From Acidobacteriota bacterium (GTDB lineage: Bacteria > Acidobacteriota > Terriglobia > Acidiferrales > UBA7541), in contig PLZZ01000198.1 of assembly GCA_003153585.1 (NCBI GenBank), positions 565-11,683 on the forward strand: a stretch of 11,119 nucleotides of DNA, read 5' to 3'. This document shows positions 1 to 7,379 of this stretch, piece after piece. The notes below the pieces were generated by a model that saw only the letters and a list, made by a program, of their open reading frames with translations, had not been told where the DNA came from and searched no databases. The position numbers were made by a program, and so were the translations under genes. Numbering within the stretch: position 1 is the first letter of the stretch; the number at the start of each line of letters is the position of its first letter.

Positions 1-67
<67 letters not shown>

Positions 68-243
68 AAAAGAAAAGGGAGTACGACCTGCTTCGGTAGC
101 AGGTACGACTCTTCATCCCGGATCTTAGGATCTCGGGAGCTCGGTCCGTTTCTCAGCTCGACTTGTCGAGTTGGGGGACACTCAATGGGCCGGACGGGTT
201 CTGGTAAGTCTCATCCGATATCAAAGAGTTTGCAGACAAACGC
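68..243 (+). other. 16S rRNA trailer with local hairpins, no tRNA
   Basis: This stretch lies between the 16S 3' end and the terminator and holds no open frame or tRNA. It is rich in short inverted repeats: ACCTGCT/AGCAGGT at 86-104 with a UCGGU loop, CTCGAC/GTCGAG at 157-170 with a two-base loop, and GTCCG (144-148) facing CGGAC (191-195), which could enclose the previous hairpin. A 5-bp GTTTG/CAAAC hairpin sits at 228-241. One arm probably belongs to the RNase III processing stem around 16S, but the upstream arm is outside the window, so this cannot be verified. Confidence 0.6.
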
Positions 244-284
244 AAGCCCCGGTTCGATGTAAATCGAGCCGGGGCTTTTTGTTT
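244..284 (+). terminator. Strong rho-independent terminator behind 16S
   Basis: A 15-bp stem joins 244-258 to 263-277 (AAGCCCCGGTTCGAT with ATCGAGCCGGGGCTT), with one G-U wobble and a GTAA tetraloop. It runs directly into TTTTT and then GTTT. Orientation and position match termination of the 16S transcript. It shows that transcription is meant to stop here rather than continue into a 23S gene. Confidence 0.92.
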
Positions 285-344
285 GCATCCGCCTTCATGT
301 TTCCGCATCTGAAAATCGCACCGCTCATTTAATTAGCTCAGTCA

Positions 345-833
345 ATGTCCAAACACACGGTGAAAGCAAGGAAGCCTTCGGCGATAAATGCTGCCTCGCT
401 TGAGCATGTGCGGGAGAGCTTTGCGCGCCAGGGGTTGATGAGGCATCTCGGCGCGGAGCTGGTCGCACTCTATCCTGGCGAATGTGAGATCCGAGTGGCG
501 CATCGCCAAGAGCTCACCCAGCAGCACGGCTACTTTCACGCTGGTGTTACTGCCTCAATCGCGGACAGCGCTTCTGGATACGCGGCCTATAGCATGATGC
601 CGGCAGACTCCAGCGTGCTGACTGTGGAATACAAAATCAATCTGGTCGCTCCGGCTAAGGGAGCAGCTCTGATTGCTCGAGGCCGCGTTTTGCGTGCGGG
701 CAAAACACTGAAGATTTGCGCCGCGGACGTTTTCATCGTGAACGGCACGGAGGAAATTCTCTGCGCGACTTCTCTTTCCACCATTATGGCGCTAGCTGGA
801 CGATCGGACTCGCAGCATCGCTCCACAAAGTGA
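345..833 (+). CDS. PaaI-family hotdog-fold thioesterase
   Basis: The 162-residue protein has the PaaI/4HBT-type hotdog pattern. Around residues 61-81 it reads HGYFHAGVTASIADSASGYA, which matches the HGG...AD..G.A active-site helix; Asp74 is the likely catalytic acid. A following strand has VLTVEYKINLVAPAKG (91-106), the usual second half of the fold. Family members are small cytosolic homo-oligomers that hydrolyse acyl- or aryl-CoA thioesters; the substrate cannot be read from sequence. The ATG at 345 keeps the conserved N-terminal helix (VRESFARQGLMRHLG), but no clear Shine-Dalgarno precedes it. The gene follows the 16S terminator on the same strand and converges with the next gene, so it is probably monocistronic. 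Confidence 0.85.
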   Translation: MSKHTVKARKPSAINAASLEHVRESFARQGLMRHLGAELVALYPGECEIRVAHRQELTQQHGYFHAGVTASIADSASGYAAYSMMPADSSVLTVEYKINLVAPAKGAALIARGRVLRAGKTLKICAADVFIVNGTEEILCATSLSTIMALAGRSDSQHRSTK

Positions 834-945
834 GTTGTTTCCGGAGCCGGGGACTGCTGGCCGGTCTGTACACCGCTGAATTTGCCGCGCTCGTCGAAGG
901 CGAAGGTCAAGCCCTCCGAACTACCGAGAGGCGCCGCAAAGGGTG

Positions 946-1893
946 CTAGGGTCCCGGGACGAAGATTCTATCCGCTGACGAGAGTTCTACTTCCTTTTGT
1001 TCCGTTCGCACGCGGAATTTGCGCAGCTCGCCCTTGGCTTTCTTCGAACGCTCTGTAGCATAGCTGAGCCAATATTGATTCTTGAGAACCATGTCGAGCT
1101 GTTGCAGAAAAGGGGAGAAAGATACGGGCGTTTGAAAACCCTGAAAGAACGACTCTCCGCCCGTAGCATCCGATATTCTAGAGAGATTGCTCTGTCCCAG
1201 CGAAACGCGGAACGAATTTCGGCCGGCGCGCCCGACGCCATTGGCAAAGAGGGTATGAATCATAATGCCCGCTTTTTGCGCGTTGTCGACAGTGGCATCG
1301 ACATCAGGACTGAGCGGGTAATCGCCTCGGAAGCGGTCAATGCCGTCTGCGATCAGCAAGATCTCGCGTCGAGCCCCGGTCGCGGGCCAACCTTTGATCA
1401 AGTTCATCACGGAAAGATAGATGCTGGAATATGCTCCGGTGTATCCGAGCGGCATTCGCAAAGTCTTGGCCACGGCTTCGTGGTCCTGATTAAATTGGGA
1501 GGCAGTTTGAATTGTGCCATTGCTGGCGTAGAACACTCCGATGTTCGTCGTCTTCGGTTGTGCTGTGACAAAATTCCTTAAATCCCCCAGTTGACTGGCG
1601 ACATCCGTGGTATCCGCGTCGTCGATGACGATGGCGAGGAGAAGTCCAGCCTTATCGCCCTGCGCCGGAATCCAGTTGGTCACTTCTCTCTTTTGTTTCC
1701 CCTCATCGACGTTTACATCGGCTTTGCTCAGCGCAGGAGGCGCAGTGTATTTGGGGCCAAGCACGGTGACGTAAGTGGTGACGGACACATTGTTAGGGGA
1801 TGTCGGCTGGTTTTGAGCGTGCGCAGGGAACACGCTGGCCATCAAAACAGCGAGAACTAATAGGCTTGAGAAAATGTGCCTTGACTTCAGCAT
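946..1893 (-). CDS. Secreted VWFA-related acidobacterial domain protein
   Basis: The 315-residue protein has a Sec signal peptide (KSRH start, hydrophobic core 8-22, AHA/QN cleavage near residue 26). A single von Willebrand factor A-like domain follows, of the type expanded in Acidobacteria (recalled as the VWFA-related acidobacterial domain family). Landmarks are the first hydrophobic strand LLLAIVIDDADTTD (84-97), ARREILLIADGID (174-186) as a central strand, and LSRISDATGGESFF (237-250) typical of these proteins. The metal-site strand reads DDADT rather than DxSxS, so metal-dependent adhesion is doubtful. Such proteins are exported and of unknown function, perhaps in adhesion or protein interaction. 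GGGAGG lies 5 nt before the ATG, and a TTGACA promoter lies upstream. Confidence 0.85.
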   Translation of the reverse strand: MLKSRHIFSSLLVLAVLMASVFPAHAQNQPTSPNNVSVTTYVTVLGPKYTAPPALSKADVNVDEGKQKREVTNWIPAQGDKAGLLLAIVIDDADTTDVASQLGDLRNFVTAQPKTTNIGVFYASNGTIQTASQFNQDHEAVAKTLRMPLGYTGAYSSIYLSVMNLIKGWPATGARREILLIADGIDRFRGDYPLSPDVDATVDNAQKAGIMIHTLFANGVGRAGRNSFRVSLGQSNLSRISDATGGESFFQGFQTPVSFSPFLQQLDMVLKNQYWLSYATERSKKAKGELRKFRVRTEQKEVELSSADRIFVPGP

Positions 1894-1974
1894 GTACGCC
1901 TCCCAAGAAAATGCCTTAAACGCTCAGTTTGAACCGGGGAAATTCAGCAACGGTAAAAAACTCTTACCAGTTTA

Positions 1975-2004
1975 ACTGTATTGGGAGAAATACCTTTCTG
2001 TCAA
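1975..2004 (-). promoter_or_regulatory. Sigma-70-type promoter for the VWFA-like gene
   Basis: On the minus strand a perfect -35 TTGACA (1999-2004) is followed after 18 nt by TACAGT (1975-1980), a 4/6 match to the -10 consensus. Transcription would start near 1968 and give a leader of about 75 nt before the ATG at 1893. The site lies just past the stop codon of the upstream gene, so the VWFA-like gene is probably transcribed independently. Confidence 0.5.
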
Positions 2005-2025
2005 TACCGGGCTCAACCGCAGCGG

Positions 2026-2463
2026 CTAATAGACGAGAGTGAGCCGTTTCCGGCGCTCGACCCATTCCTGACTGGCGAAAATCCTCGGTGTGAGTTCGAT
2101 GAGGCGGGGCAGCATGTTGAAAACCGCAACCGGGCCCCACTCCGTTCCTTTGCGAGTGAGAAAGCCTTTCTTGTTGAGCTCCTCGGCCACCTTGGTCAGA
2201 GAAATGTCCTGGATAATTAACTCCATCATCGACAGAAGAAACTGCATTTCGGGAGGGTTTTCTTCCAAGTGCTCGCAATCGCCAGAAACGCGCGAGCCAA
2301 AAGGAGCGTCTTGCACCGCCACGGACGCGCGTTCAGTGTCGTCCTCCGTCTCTCGTTCCCACTCCACACCGACGATTCGCCAGCCTGCCTCTTGACGCTG
2401 TTTCAGGTGTTCCGGGTTAATGTTTCCTTCCAGTGATTCCCTAATGCGTTGCATCTTTGCCAT
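2026..2463 (-). CDS. Conserved protein with recombinase-like helix-turn-helix region
   Basis: This 145-residue soluble protein resembles a conserved acidobacterial hypothetical. Residues 67-123 follow the pattern of the Recombinase domain found C-terminal to serine recombinase catalytic domains: E(E)NPPEM, then a helix, then SLTKVAEELNKKGFLTRKG (88-106), then W and a terminal helix VFNMLPRLIE. No serine-recombinase catalytic domain precedes it. Residues 1-60 hold a hydrophilic segment with GWRIVGVEWERE. It is therefore unlikely to recombine DNA alone and may be a small DNA-binding protein; that role is inference. A strong GAGGAGG lies about 4 nt before the ATG. The gene starts 72 nt after the aminopeptidase stop and could be read through from it. 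Confidence 0.65.
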   Translation of the reverse strand: MAKMQRIRESLEGNINPEHLKQRQEAGWRIVGVEWERETEDDTERASVAVQDAPFGSRVSGDCEHLEENPPEMQFLLSMMELIIQDISLTKVAEELNKKGFLTRKGTEWGPVAVFNMLPRLIELTPRIFASQEWVERRKRLTLVY

Positions 2464-2535
2464 GATGCCTCCTCTGCCCGAATGGATACATTTCGAACCG
2501 CAGCCTCATTCGTCTGCCTCAAGCCAATGCGAAAA

Positions 2536-5169
2536 TCAGTTCGCCCCTGAGTCATTGGCCGCGACGCCGGGTTGATGCTGTTGAAGCCAAGATTGCAAAA
2601 ATGGTTGCTGGTGTGTACGCACGTCGATGCAAACGTTAATTTGTTCGAGGGCCAATTTCAACTCGCGCTCGGCTGCCGGAATTTTGTGTTCCGTGAAGAA
2701 CTGCTGCACTTCATCACGCTTGGCCGTATCACAAAAGACGCTGGTGTCCTGCACCAGCGAAGCGTCGGAATAATTGCTGAGCTTAGCTTCTATATCAGTC
2801 CAATGCTGCCGGACAAAATCCCAAGCGACCTGGTGCCCGGCGGGATTTGCCATTACCGCACCGATCACTTGTGGCGCATCCTGCGCACGCATCATGGGAG
2901 AGATGGCGAAATTAAGAGTACGCGTCAGCTGAGCGGGGTCGCTAAAGAGGCACAGCATCTGGCCGTATAGGATAAATTCGTCCTGCGTTTTTATTTGCGC
3001 GAAGTGGGCTAAGATTCTGTTGTACAGCGTCGCGTCGCCGTCACGCGCTGTGATGCGCAGCGCCGCGGAAAGCATTGCGTGATCAACGGATTCGCCGCTG
3101 AGCGCCTTGTCAACCATATCCTTCGACATCTGGATCACCTTGGGATCGCGACCTGTCAAACCGAGTATGGTCAACAGGGCAGCGCGGCGGGCCCGCGTTT
3201 CGTCAGAATCATCGGGAGCCGCAACCCAACTGAGTTTCTCGGCGACGGGGCTAAAGGTAGCGCGAATCCAGGCTTGGTATTGCGAGCGATCCGCGTCGGT
3301 GACGAGGTAATCGGCTGCAAAGGTGAGCTGGTTCGAGAGGTAATTGATCACGGCCGTAGAAGTGTCGTCTTTCATGTCCTGGGCGAGTGCCAATACGTCG
3401 CCCGCCGAAAGACGGTTCAAGCTCACCTGCGCACTCACATCATTCAGTAGCAAATATCGCTCGCCGGGAGAAAGAGAGCGCTCAGCAGAAGAGGAAATTC
3501 GCTTCAAGTTTTCCGGATCGTAACCCGAGCGGTAGTAGCCCCGCGCGCCCGCGTTGCCAAAAACCGCAGTTCCGCATCCCGGCACGATGACTTGCTGTTC
3601 CTGGGAGCTCAGGAGCTGACACTTCTCATCCTTTCCCGTCTTCAGGCAAACGGGAACTTGCCACCGCTCTTTCGAACCAGCTTCGAATGTGACGCGATCG
3701 GAGAAATAGCGTTGCTGAGATAACGTCACTTTCGTTTTTCCGCCCTCGCAGACCGTCCGGAGAGTCACCAGCGGGACACCCGGCTGTTTAACGAAGGTTT
3801 CCATGATGCGGTCCACGGGCTGATGCGATACCTGAGTAATTTCATCCCAGAAATTCTCCGAAGTAGCGTTGGAGTAAGAATACTTGGCGAGGTAGGAGTT
3901 CACTCCTTTTCGAAAAACGTCTTCGCTGACATCGCCTTCCACCATGGAGAGTACTGCTGCCGCTTTGTTGTAGGTGATGCCGTCGAACAATTCCTGAATC
4001 TGTGCGGGAGTTTCGGCGTGAGCTTCAATCGCGCGAGTGGAGCTGAGCGAATCGGTGTCCATGGCTCCGGTGCTTGAACTCACGGCGTCGGTCTGGAAAT
4101 TCCACTCAGGTTTCCAGGCTTCCATGGGCTTGTATGACATCCAGGTAGCGAAGCCTTCGTTGAGCCACACGTCGTCCCACCATTTCATGGTGACCAGGTC
4201 GCCGAACCACTGATGGGCCATTTCATGCGCAACAAGATCCTGGGCTACAATTTTTCGCAGAAAATAGGAGGATTGCTTTGGATCCACGAACAGCAAATCG
4301 CGGGAGATGATGCAGGCCGTATTTTCCATGGCGCCTGCGGAGAAATCCGCGACACCCAAGATATCGAGTTTGCCGTACGGATATTTGATTGCGAAATAAC
4401 GATTGTAAAATTTCATGGTGTACTCGGCGGCTTCAAGGGCGAACCCGGCGTATTGCTTTTTGCCGGGAACTCCGCAGACACGAATGGGAATATCGTCGGC
4501 GCTGCCTTCCAGGCACTCCCAGTCGCCGACAGCGAGCGCGACAAGATAAGACGACATTTTAGGCGTAGTGGAAAACTTCAGCGTGTGTTTGCCATCACCC
4601 GGTCCAGGCGTGTCGGAAATAATTTTGCCGTTCGAAATGGCGGTGTCGCCCTTATCAATGATTGCGGTGATGTCGAATGTCGCTTTGTAAGAAGGTTCGT
4701 CGAATGATGGATACATTCTGCGCGCGTCGGTATTCTCGAGCTGCGTAATCGCGTATTTGCGATTGTTTGCCTTGCTCAAATAGAGGCCGCGGAGTTGGCC
4801 GTTGAGAATGCCGGTGTAGCGGATGTGGATTTCAGCTGGCCCGGCTGCGAGCGGCTCTGCCACCGTAAACGTGACCATCTCGTTCTTTTCATCAGGCGCC
4901 ACCTGGGCGGTCTGGGTCTTGCTGCCGGTTGAGATACTCACTTCCGTAAATTTGATCTCGGCTGCGTTCAAGGTGATAGACGCCGATGGTTTCAGAAGAT
5001 CAATTTGGATCGTTTCATCGCCGGCAAAGTTCTCATTCGCCAAATCTGGTGTGATGGAGAGCTGATAGTGTTGTGGCGTAGCGATCGCAGGTATGCGTTG
5101 CGCAAACATGGCGGGCGCAACCAGCACAAACTGCACAGCCAATCCCATGACTACTACCGCCTTTCTCAT
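2536..5169 (-). CDS. Exported M1 family zinc aminopeptidase
   Basis: This full-length M1 (gluzincin) metallopeptidase should remove N-terminal residues from peptides outside the cytoplasm. Numbering here begins at an upstream GTG at 5175; subtract 2 for the preferred start. It has a signal peptide ending about AMFA/QR (25), an N-terminal beta domain, and the GAMEN exopeptidase motif at 281-285. Zinc-site HEMAHQW is at 317-323 (ligands H317 and H321, catalytic E318), the third ligand is E340 in WLNEGF, and Y402 is the likely transition-state tyrosine. A long helical C-terminal domain like ERAP1_C fills roughly 540-865. All catalytic residues are present. The ATG at 5169 is chosen because AAAGGGG ends 5 nt before it, whereas it abuts the GTG with no spacing. 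A possible -10 TAAAAT lies at 5191-5196. Confidence 0.95.
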   Translation of the reverse strand: MRKAVVVMGLAVQFVLVAPAMFAQRIPAIATPQHYQLSITPDLANENFAGDETIQIDLLKPSASITLNAAEIKFTEVSISTGSKTQTAQVAPDEKNEMVTFTVAEPLAAGPAEIHIRYTGILNGQLRGLYLSKANNRKYAITQLENTDARRMYPSFDEPSYKATFDITAIIDKGDTAISNGKIISDTPGPGDGKHTLKFSTTPKMSSYLVALAVGDWECLEGSADDIPIRVCGVPGKKQYAGFALEAAEYTMKFYNRYFAIKYPYGKLDILGVADFSAGAMENTACIISRDLLFVDPKQSSYFLRKIVAQDLVAHEMAHQWFGDLVTMKWWDDVWLNEGFATWMSYKPMEAWKPEWNFQTDAVSSSTGAMDTDSLSSTRAIEAHAETPAQIQELFDGITYNKAAAVLSMVEGDVSEDVFRKGVNSYLAKYSYSNATSENFWDEITQVSHQPVDRIMETFVKQPGVPLVTLRTVCEGGKTKVTLSQQRYFSDRVTFEAGSKERWQVPVCLKTGKDEKCQLLSSQEQQVIVPGCGTAVFGNAGARGYYRSGYDPENLKRISSSAERSLSPGERYLLLNDVSAQVSLNRLSAGDVLALAQDMKDDTSTAVINYLSNQLTFAADYLVTDADRSQYQAWIRATFSPVAEKLSWVAAPDDSDETRARRAALLTILGLTGRDPKVIQMSKDMVDKALSGESVDHAMLSAALRITARDGDATLYNRILAHFAQIKTQDEFILYGQMLCLFSDPAQLTRTLNFAISPMMRAQDAPQVIGAVMANPAGHQVAWDFVRQHWTDIEAKLSNYSDASLVQDTSVFCDTAKRDEVQQFFTEHKIPAAERELKLALEQINVCIDVRTHQQPFLQSWLQQHQPGVAANDSGAN

Positions 5170-5174
5170 ACTCA

Positions 5175-5181
5175 CCCCTTT
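5175..5181 (-). promoter_or_regulatory. Shine-Dalgarno setting the aminopeptidase start
   Basis: The minus-strand sequence AAAGGGG is followed by TGAGT and then ATG (5169). The GTG two codons earlier overlaps the Shine-Dalgarno itself, so it cannot be the normal start. Confidence 0.6.
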
Positions 5182-5546
5182 AGTTTGCGAATTTTATGAT
5201 TCCTGCCCGTGTAGCAACGCCAGTATGAATGTATCAATTTTGGTAGAGGCCGGCATCCGAAACACCTCCGCGGAACTGGCGCGTGGTTGCAAGCAAGCTT
5301 CGGGCCTCTATCAATCCGTCAAAGACTATGCCAAGAAAGTACTTAGGGGTCATTTTTCGGAGGGCGCGCTTATGCGCTGCGCGGTTCCGGGATAGATTGT
5401 CGCTAAAGCGGACATCGACGACGGTCAGAGTCAATACGCTGCTCTGGATTTACCTGCAATCGGAGCTTGGTTATTCTCACGGCTATCATCATGGCATCGA
5501 GCATGGGAAACCCGCTGCCTCTAGCCGATTGGATTTGGGAAAGTAT
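5176..5546. other. 371-nt intergenic region without a convincing gene
   Basis: This stretch lies between the aminopeptidase start and the tRNA-Ile 3' end. It holds a 12-bp inverted repeat, TTGGTAGAGGCC (5240-5251) with GGCCTCTATCAA (5303-5314), described separately, and the presumptive aminopeptidase promoter near 5190. A 57-codon + frame (5224-5395) lacks a ribosome binding site and any recognisable family. Between 5400 and 5546 nothing is seen, including no T-rich terminator for the tRNA. Confidence 0.6.
5240..5314. repeat. 12-bp inverted repeat, possible structured RNA
   Basis: TTGGTAGAGGCC (5240-5251) pairs with GGCCTCTATCAA (5303-5314) over 12 bp with one G-U wobble on the + strand. A further CGAA/TTCG helix (5258-5261 with 5299-5302) stacks inside after a 6-nt bulge. 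On the minus strand the structure would sit upstream of the aminopeptidase. It does not match a riboswitch class that I can name; the GATAGAGG start recalls the lysine riboswitch, but the element is far too short. Confidence 0.4.
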
Positions 5547-5623
5547 TGGTGGGCCTGGGTAGACTTGAACTACCGACCTCGCCCTTATCAGGGGCGCGCT
5601 CTAGCCACCTGAGCTACAGGCCC
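5547..5623 (-). tRNA. tRNA-Ile (anticodon GAU)
   Basis: The minus strand gives a complete 77-nt cloverleaf including an encoded CCA (5547-5549). The acceptor stem is GGGCCTG/CAGGCCC with discriminator A. The D arm carries TAGCTCAGGTGGCTAGAGC, the anticodon loop is CTGATAA (anticodon GAT in DNA), and the T arm is GGTAG-TTCAAGT-CTACC. This isoacceptor usually lies in the 16S-23S spacer beside tRNA-Ala. Here it stands alone with no tRNA-Ala or rRNA next to it, on the strand opposite to the 16S gene. Confidence 0.97.
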
Positions 5624-5655
5624 ACGGCAGGCAGGTTGCCCGCTTGGATTTCAAG

Positions 5656-5664
5656 ATTCTAGCA
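5656..5664 (-). promoter_or_regulatory. Extended -10 promoter of the tRNA-Ile gene
   Basis: The minus strand reads TGCTAGAAT, an extended -10 element (TGn plus TAGAAT, 5/6 match). It would start transcription near 5649, about 25 nt before the mature tRNA 5' end. No good -35 hexamer is seen at normal spacing, which is tolerable for an extended -10. Its position supports independent transcription of this tRNA. Confidence 0.45.
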
Positions 5665-5745
5665 TGTCCCACCAAAGAGCCGTATAGCGGAAGTACAGAC
5701 AAATTGTCCAGTCAGGCCGTGTTGGAATAATGCGCCGGGTTCCGG

Positions 5746-7134
5746 CTAGAGCTTGTTGAGGCCGTCGAGTGCGGCGACTTTATAGGCTTCAGCGAGAGTT
5801 GGATAGTTGAAGACGGTATCGCGAAAATAGTCAACTTTGCCGCCGTAATAAAGAACGGACTGGCCGATGTGAATGATTTCGGTGGCGCGCTGTCCGATAA
5901 CGTGAACGCCAAGAAGTTTCAGGGTATTGCGGTCGAAAAGAAGTTTCAACATGCCGGTCTCATCGCCCAGCATCATGCTCTTGGCAAGCTCGGCGTATTT
6001 GGCAATGCCCACTTCGTAAGGAATTTTGGCGGCGGTGAGCTGTTCTTCATTTTGGCCCACCATGGAAATTTCCGGGATGGTGTAAATGCCGTATGGAAAT
6101 AAATCAGACATATGTTCGGAGGGCGCGCCGAACATGTGGCAACTCGAGAGCCGGCCTTGTTCCATGGAAGTGCTGGCAAGGGCGGGGAAACCGATGATGT
6201 CGCCGGCGGCGTAAATGTGCGGAACAGTGGTCTGATAATGTTCGTTGACTTTGATCTTGCCGCGCGCATCGGCTTCCATACCCGCAGCCGCGAGATTAAG
6301 CCTGTCGCCATTTGCTTGGCGGCCAACCGCGTAGACGAGCGCGTCGCCTTGTACTTTTTTTCCGCTTTCAAGTTCGGCAAAAACGCGGTCGCGGTTGGGA
6401 TCGATTCCGACTCGTGTCACTTTTTCGCCGAGACGGAAAGTCGTGCCCATCTGGCGCAGGTGATAGGCCAGAGCTTCCATGATCTCGCGGTCAACGAAAT
6501 CCAGGATCGTGGGACGCTGGTCTATTAATGTGACTTCGATTCCCAAGGCCGCGAAAAATGACGTGTACTCAAGACCGACCACGCCCGCTCCGACCACGAT
6601 AATTTCCCTGGGCAATCCCTCCATGCAGGAAATACTGTCGGTATCAACAATTCGTTTGTCATCAAATGGAATCTGAGGATCTCGAGCCGGGCGCGTGCCG
6701 CAGGCGATCAGAATATGATCCCCGCGCACTGTAATTTTCTCGGTGTCTCCCTGGACTTCCAGGGTGTGCGGATCCACAAATTGAGCGGTGCCCTGAAAGA
6801 CAGCCACACCGTTGCGCTTGAGCTGCGAGCGAATCACGTCTGTCTCTCGCGAGACGATCGCTTTCACGCGGAAGGAAAGTTCCGGAACTGTAATGTCATT
6901 TTTCCCGCGGTAGCTTTCTCCGTAAAATGCCCTGACCGCGTTTCCAGTGAGCTGAAAAATAGCTTCGCGAACGCTCTTACTGGGGATGGTTCCAGTGTGG
7001 ACGCAGACTCCGCCTATCATTAGTGTGCGGTCGATCACCGCAACACGCTTGCGCATTTTCGCGGCGCAGATGGCGCCTTTTTGTCCGGCAGGGCCGCTGC
7101 CGATCACAATCAGATCGAATTGCGAATTATTCAT
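5746..7134 (-). CDS. sthA: Soluble pyridine nucleotide transhydrogenase (SthA type)
   Basis: This 462-residue flavoprotein belongs to the pyridine nucleotide-disulfide oxidoreductase fold. It should move hydride between NADPH and NAD+ in the cytosol to balance the two pools. The FAD Rossmann motif GSGPAG is at 12-17, the NAD(P) motif GAGVVG at 182-187, and the second FAD contact YAAGD at 308-312. The FAD-side segment GGVCVHTGTIPSK (41-53) keeps C44 but has T49 in place of the second redox cysteine, as in E. coli SthA (GGGCTHWGTIPSK), which rules out lipoamide, glutathione or mercuric reductase. The C-terminal FNYPTLAEAYKVAA (442-455) also matches SthA rather than the HPT motif of disulfide reductases. 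Length agrees with the ~466 residues of the E. coli enzyme. GGATGGG sits just before the ATG. It is probably a single-gene unit. Confidence 0.9.
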   Translation of the reverse strand: MNNSQFDLIVIGSGPAGQKGAICAAKMRKRVAVIDRTLMIGGVCVHTGTIPSKSVREAIFQLTGNAVRAFYGESYRGKNDITVPELSFRVKAIVSRETDVIRSQLKRNGVAVFQGTAQFVDPHTLEVQGDTEKITVRGDHILIACGTRPARDPQIPFDDKRIVDTDSISCMEGLPREIIVVGAGVVGLEYTSFFAALGIEVTLIDQRPTILDFVDREIMEALAYHLRQMGTTFRLGEKVTRVGIDPNRDRVFAELESGKKVQGDALVYAVGRQANGDRLNLAAAGMEADARGKIKVNEHYQTTVPHIYAAGDIIGFPALASTSMEQGRLSSCHMFGAPSEHMSDLFPYGIYTIPEISMVGQNEEQLTAAKIPYEVGIAKYAELAKSMMLGDETGMLKLLFDRNTLKLLGVHVIGQRATEIIHIGQSVLYYGGKVDYFRDTVFNYPTLAEAYKVAALDGLNKL

Positions 7135-7286
7135 TTACCCATCCGATTAAATTCAGATCAAGGCCGCTTACGGGCGACGACATACACGACTAAAAAGAGG
7201 GAGATCCAAAGACGCGATCATCCTGCCCTCGGTTCCTTTACCAGAATATGAACGTTGTCTAGGATACTGAAAAAACGGATGGCACG

Positions 7287-7315
7287 CCATTCGCCAAGGG
7301 ACTGACGGCGAATGG
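7287..7315 (-). repeat. 9-bp perfect inverted repeat, possible weak terminator
   Basis: CCATTCGCC (7287-7295) and GGCGAATGG (7307-7315) form a perfect 9-bp stem with an 11-nt loop, 65 nt past the stop codon of the membrane-protein gene. On the minus strand a T6 run (7270-7275) follows the stem, but 11 nt away. This is too far for a standard intrinsic terminator. The remainder of the 7135-7379 gap shows nothing recognisable beyond the region upstream of sthA. Confidence 0.35.
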
Positions 7316-7379
7316 GTTAACGGCTGACTACTACTTTGCGAGCTGTTGTTTGATCCCGATTTTTCGGTACTTTGAAGAT

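Noticed and set aside
587..910. 107-codon minus-strand frame overlapping the thioesterase
   Set aside because: It is antisense to a well-supported hotdog thioesterase and shows no domain of its own.
1956..1976. AAACT/AGTTT hairpin with a T-run on the minus strand, resembling a terminator for the 2026-2463 gene
   Set aside because: The 5-bp AT-rich stem is weak, and it overlaps the -10 region and start of the predicted promoter for the next gene.
5240..5314. Lysine riboswitch suggested by GATAGAGG on the minus strand
   Set aside because: The element spans about 75 nt against roughly 180 nt for that class, and the internal conserved blocks are absent. The downstream gene is not lysine-related.
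5224..5395. Possible 57-codon protein on the + strand (MNVSILVEAGIRNTS...)
   Set aside because: It has plausible amino-acid composition but no Shine-Dalgarno, no recognised family, and overlaps the inverted repeat. Not enough to call a gene.
5283..5612. 109-codon + frame containing WAWVDLNYRPRPYQGRAL
   Set aside because: It runs antisense through the tRNA-Ile gene. This peptide is a familiar false translation of tRNA sequence.
5734..5746. GCCGG/CCGGC hairpin at the sthA stop codon
   Set aside because: The stem is only 5 bp and no T-run follows on the minus strand, so it is not supported as a terminator.
6715..7023. 102-codon + frame inside sthA
   Set aside because: It is a shadow of the transhydrogenase coding strand, with no ribosome binding site or family match.
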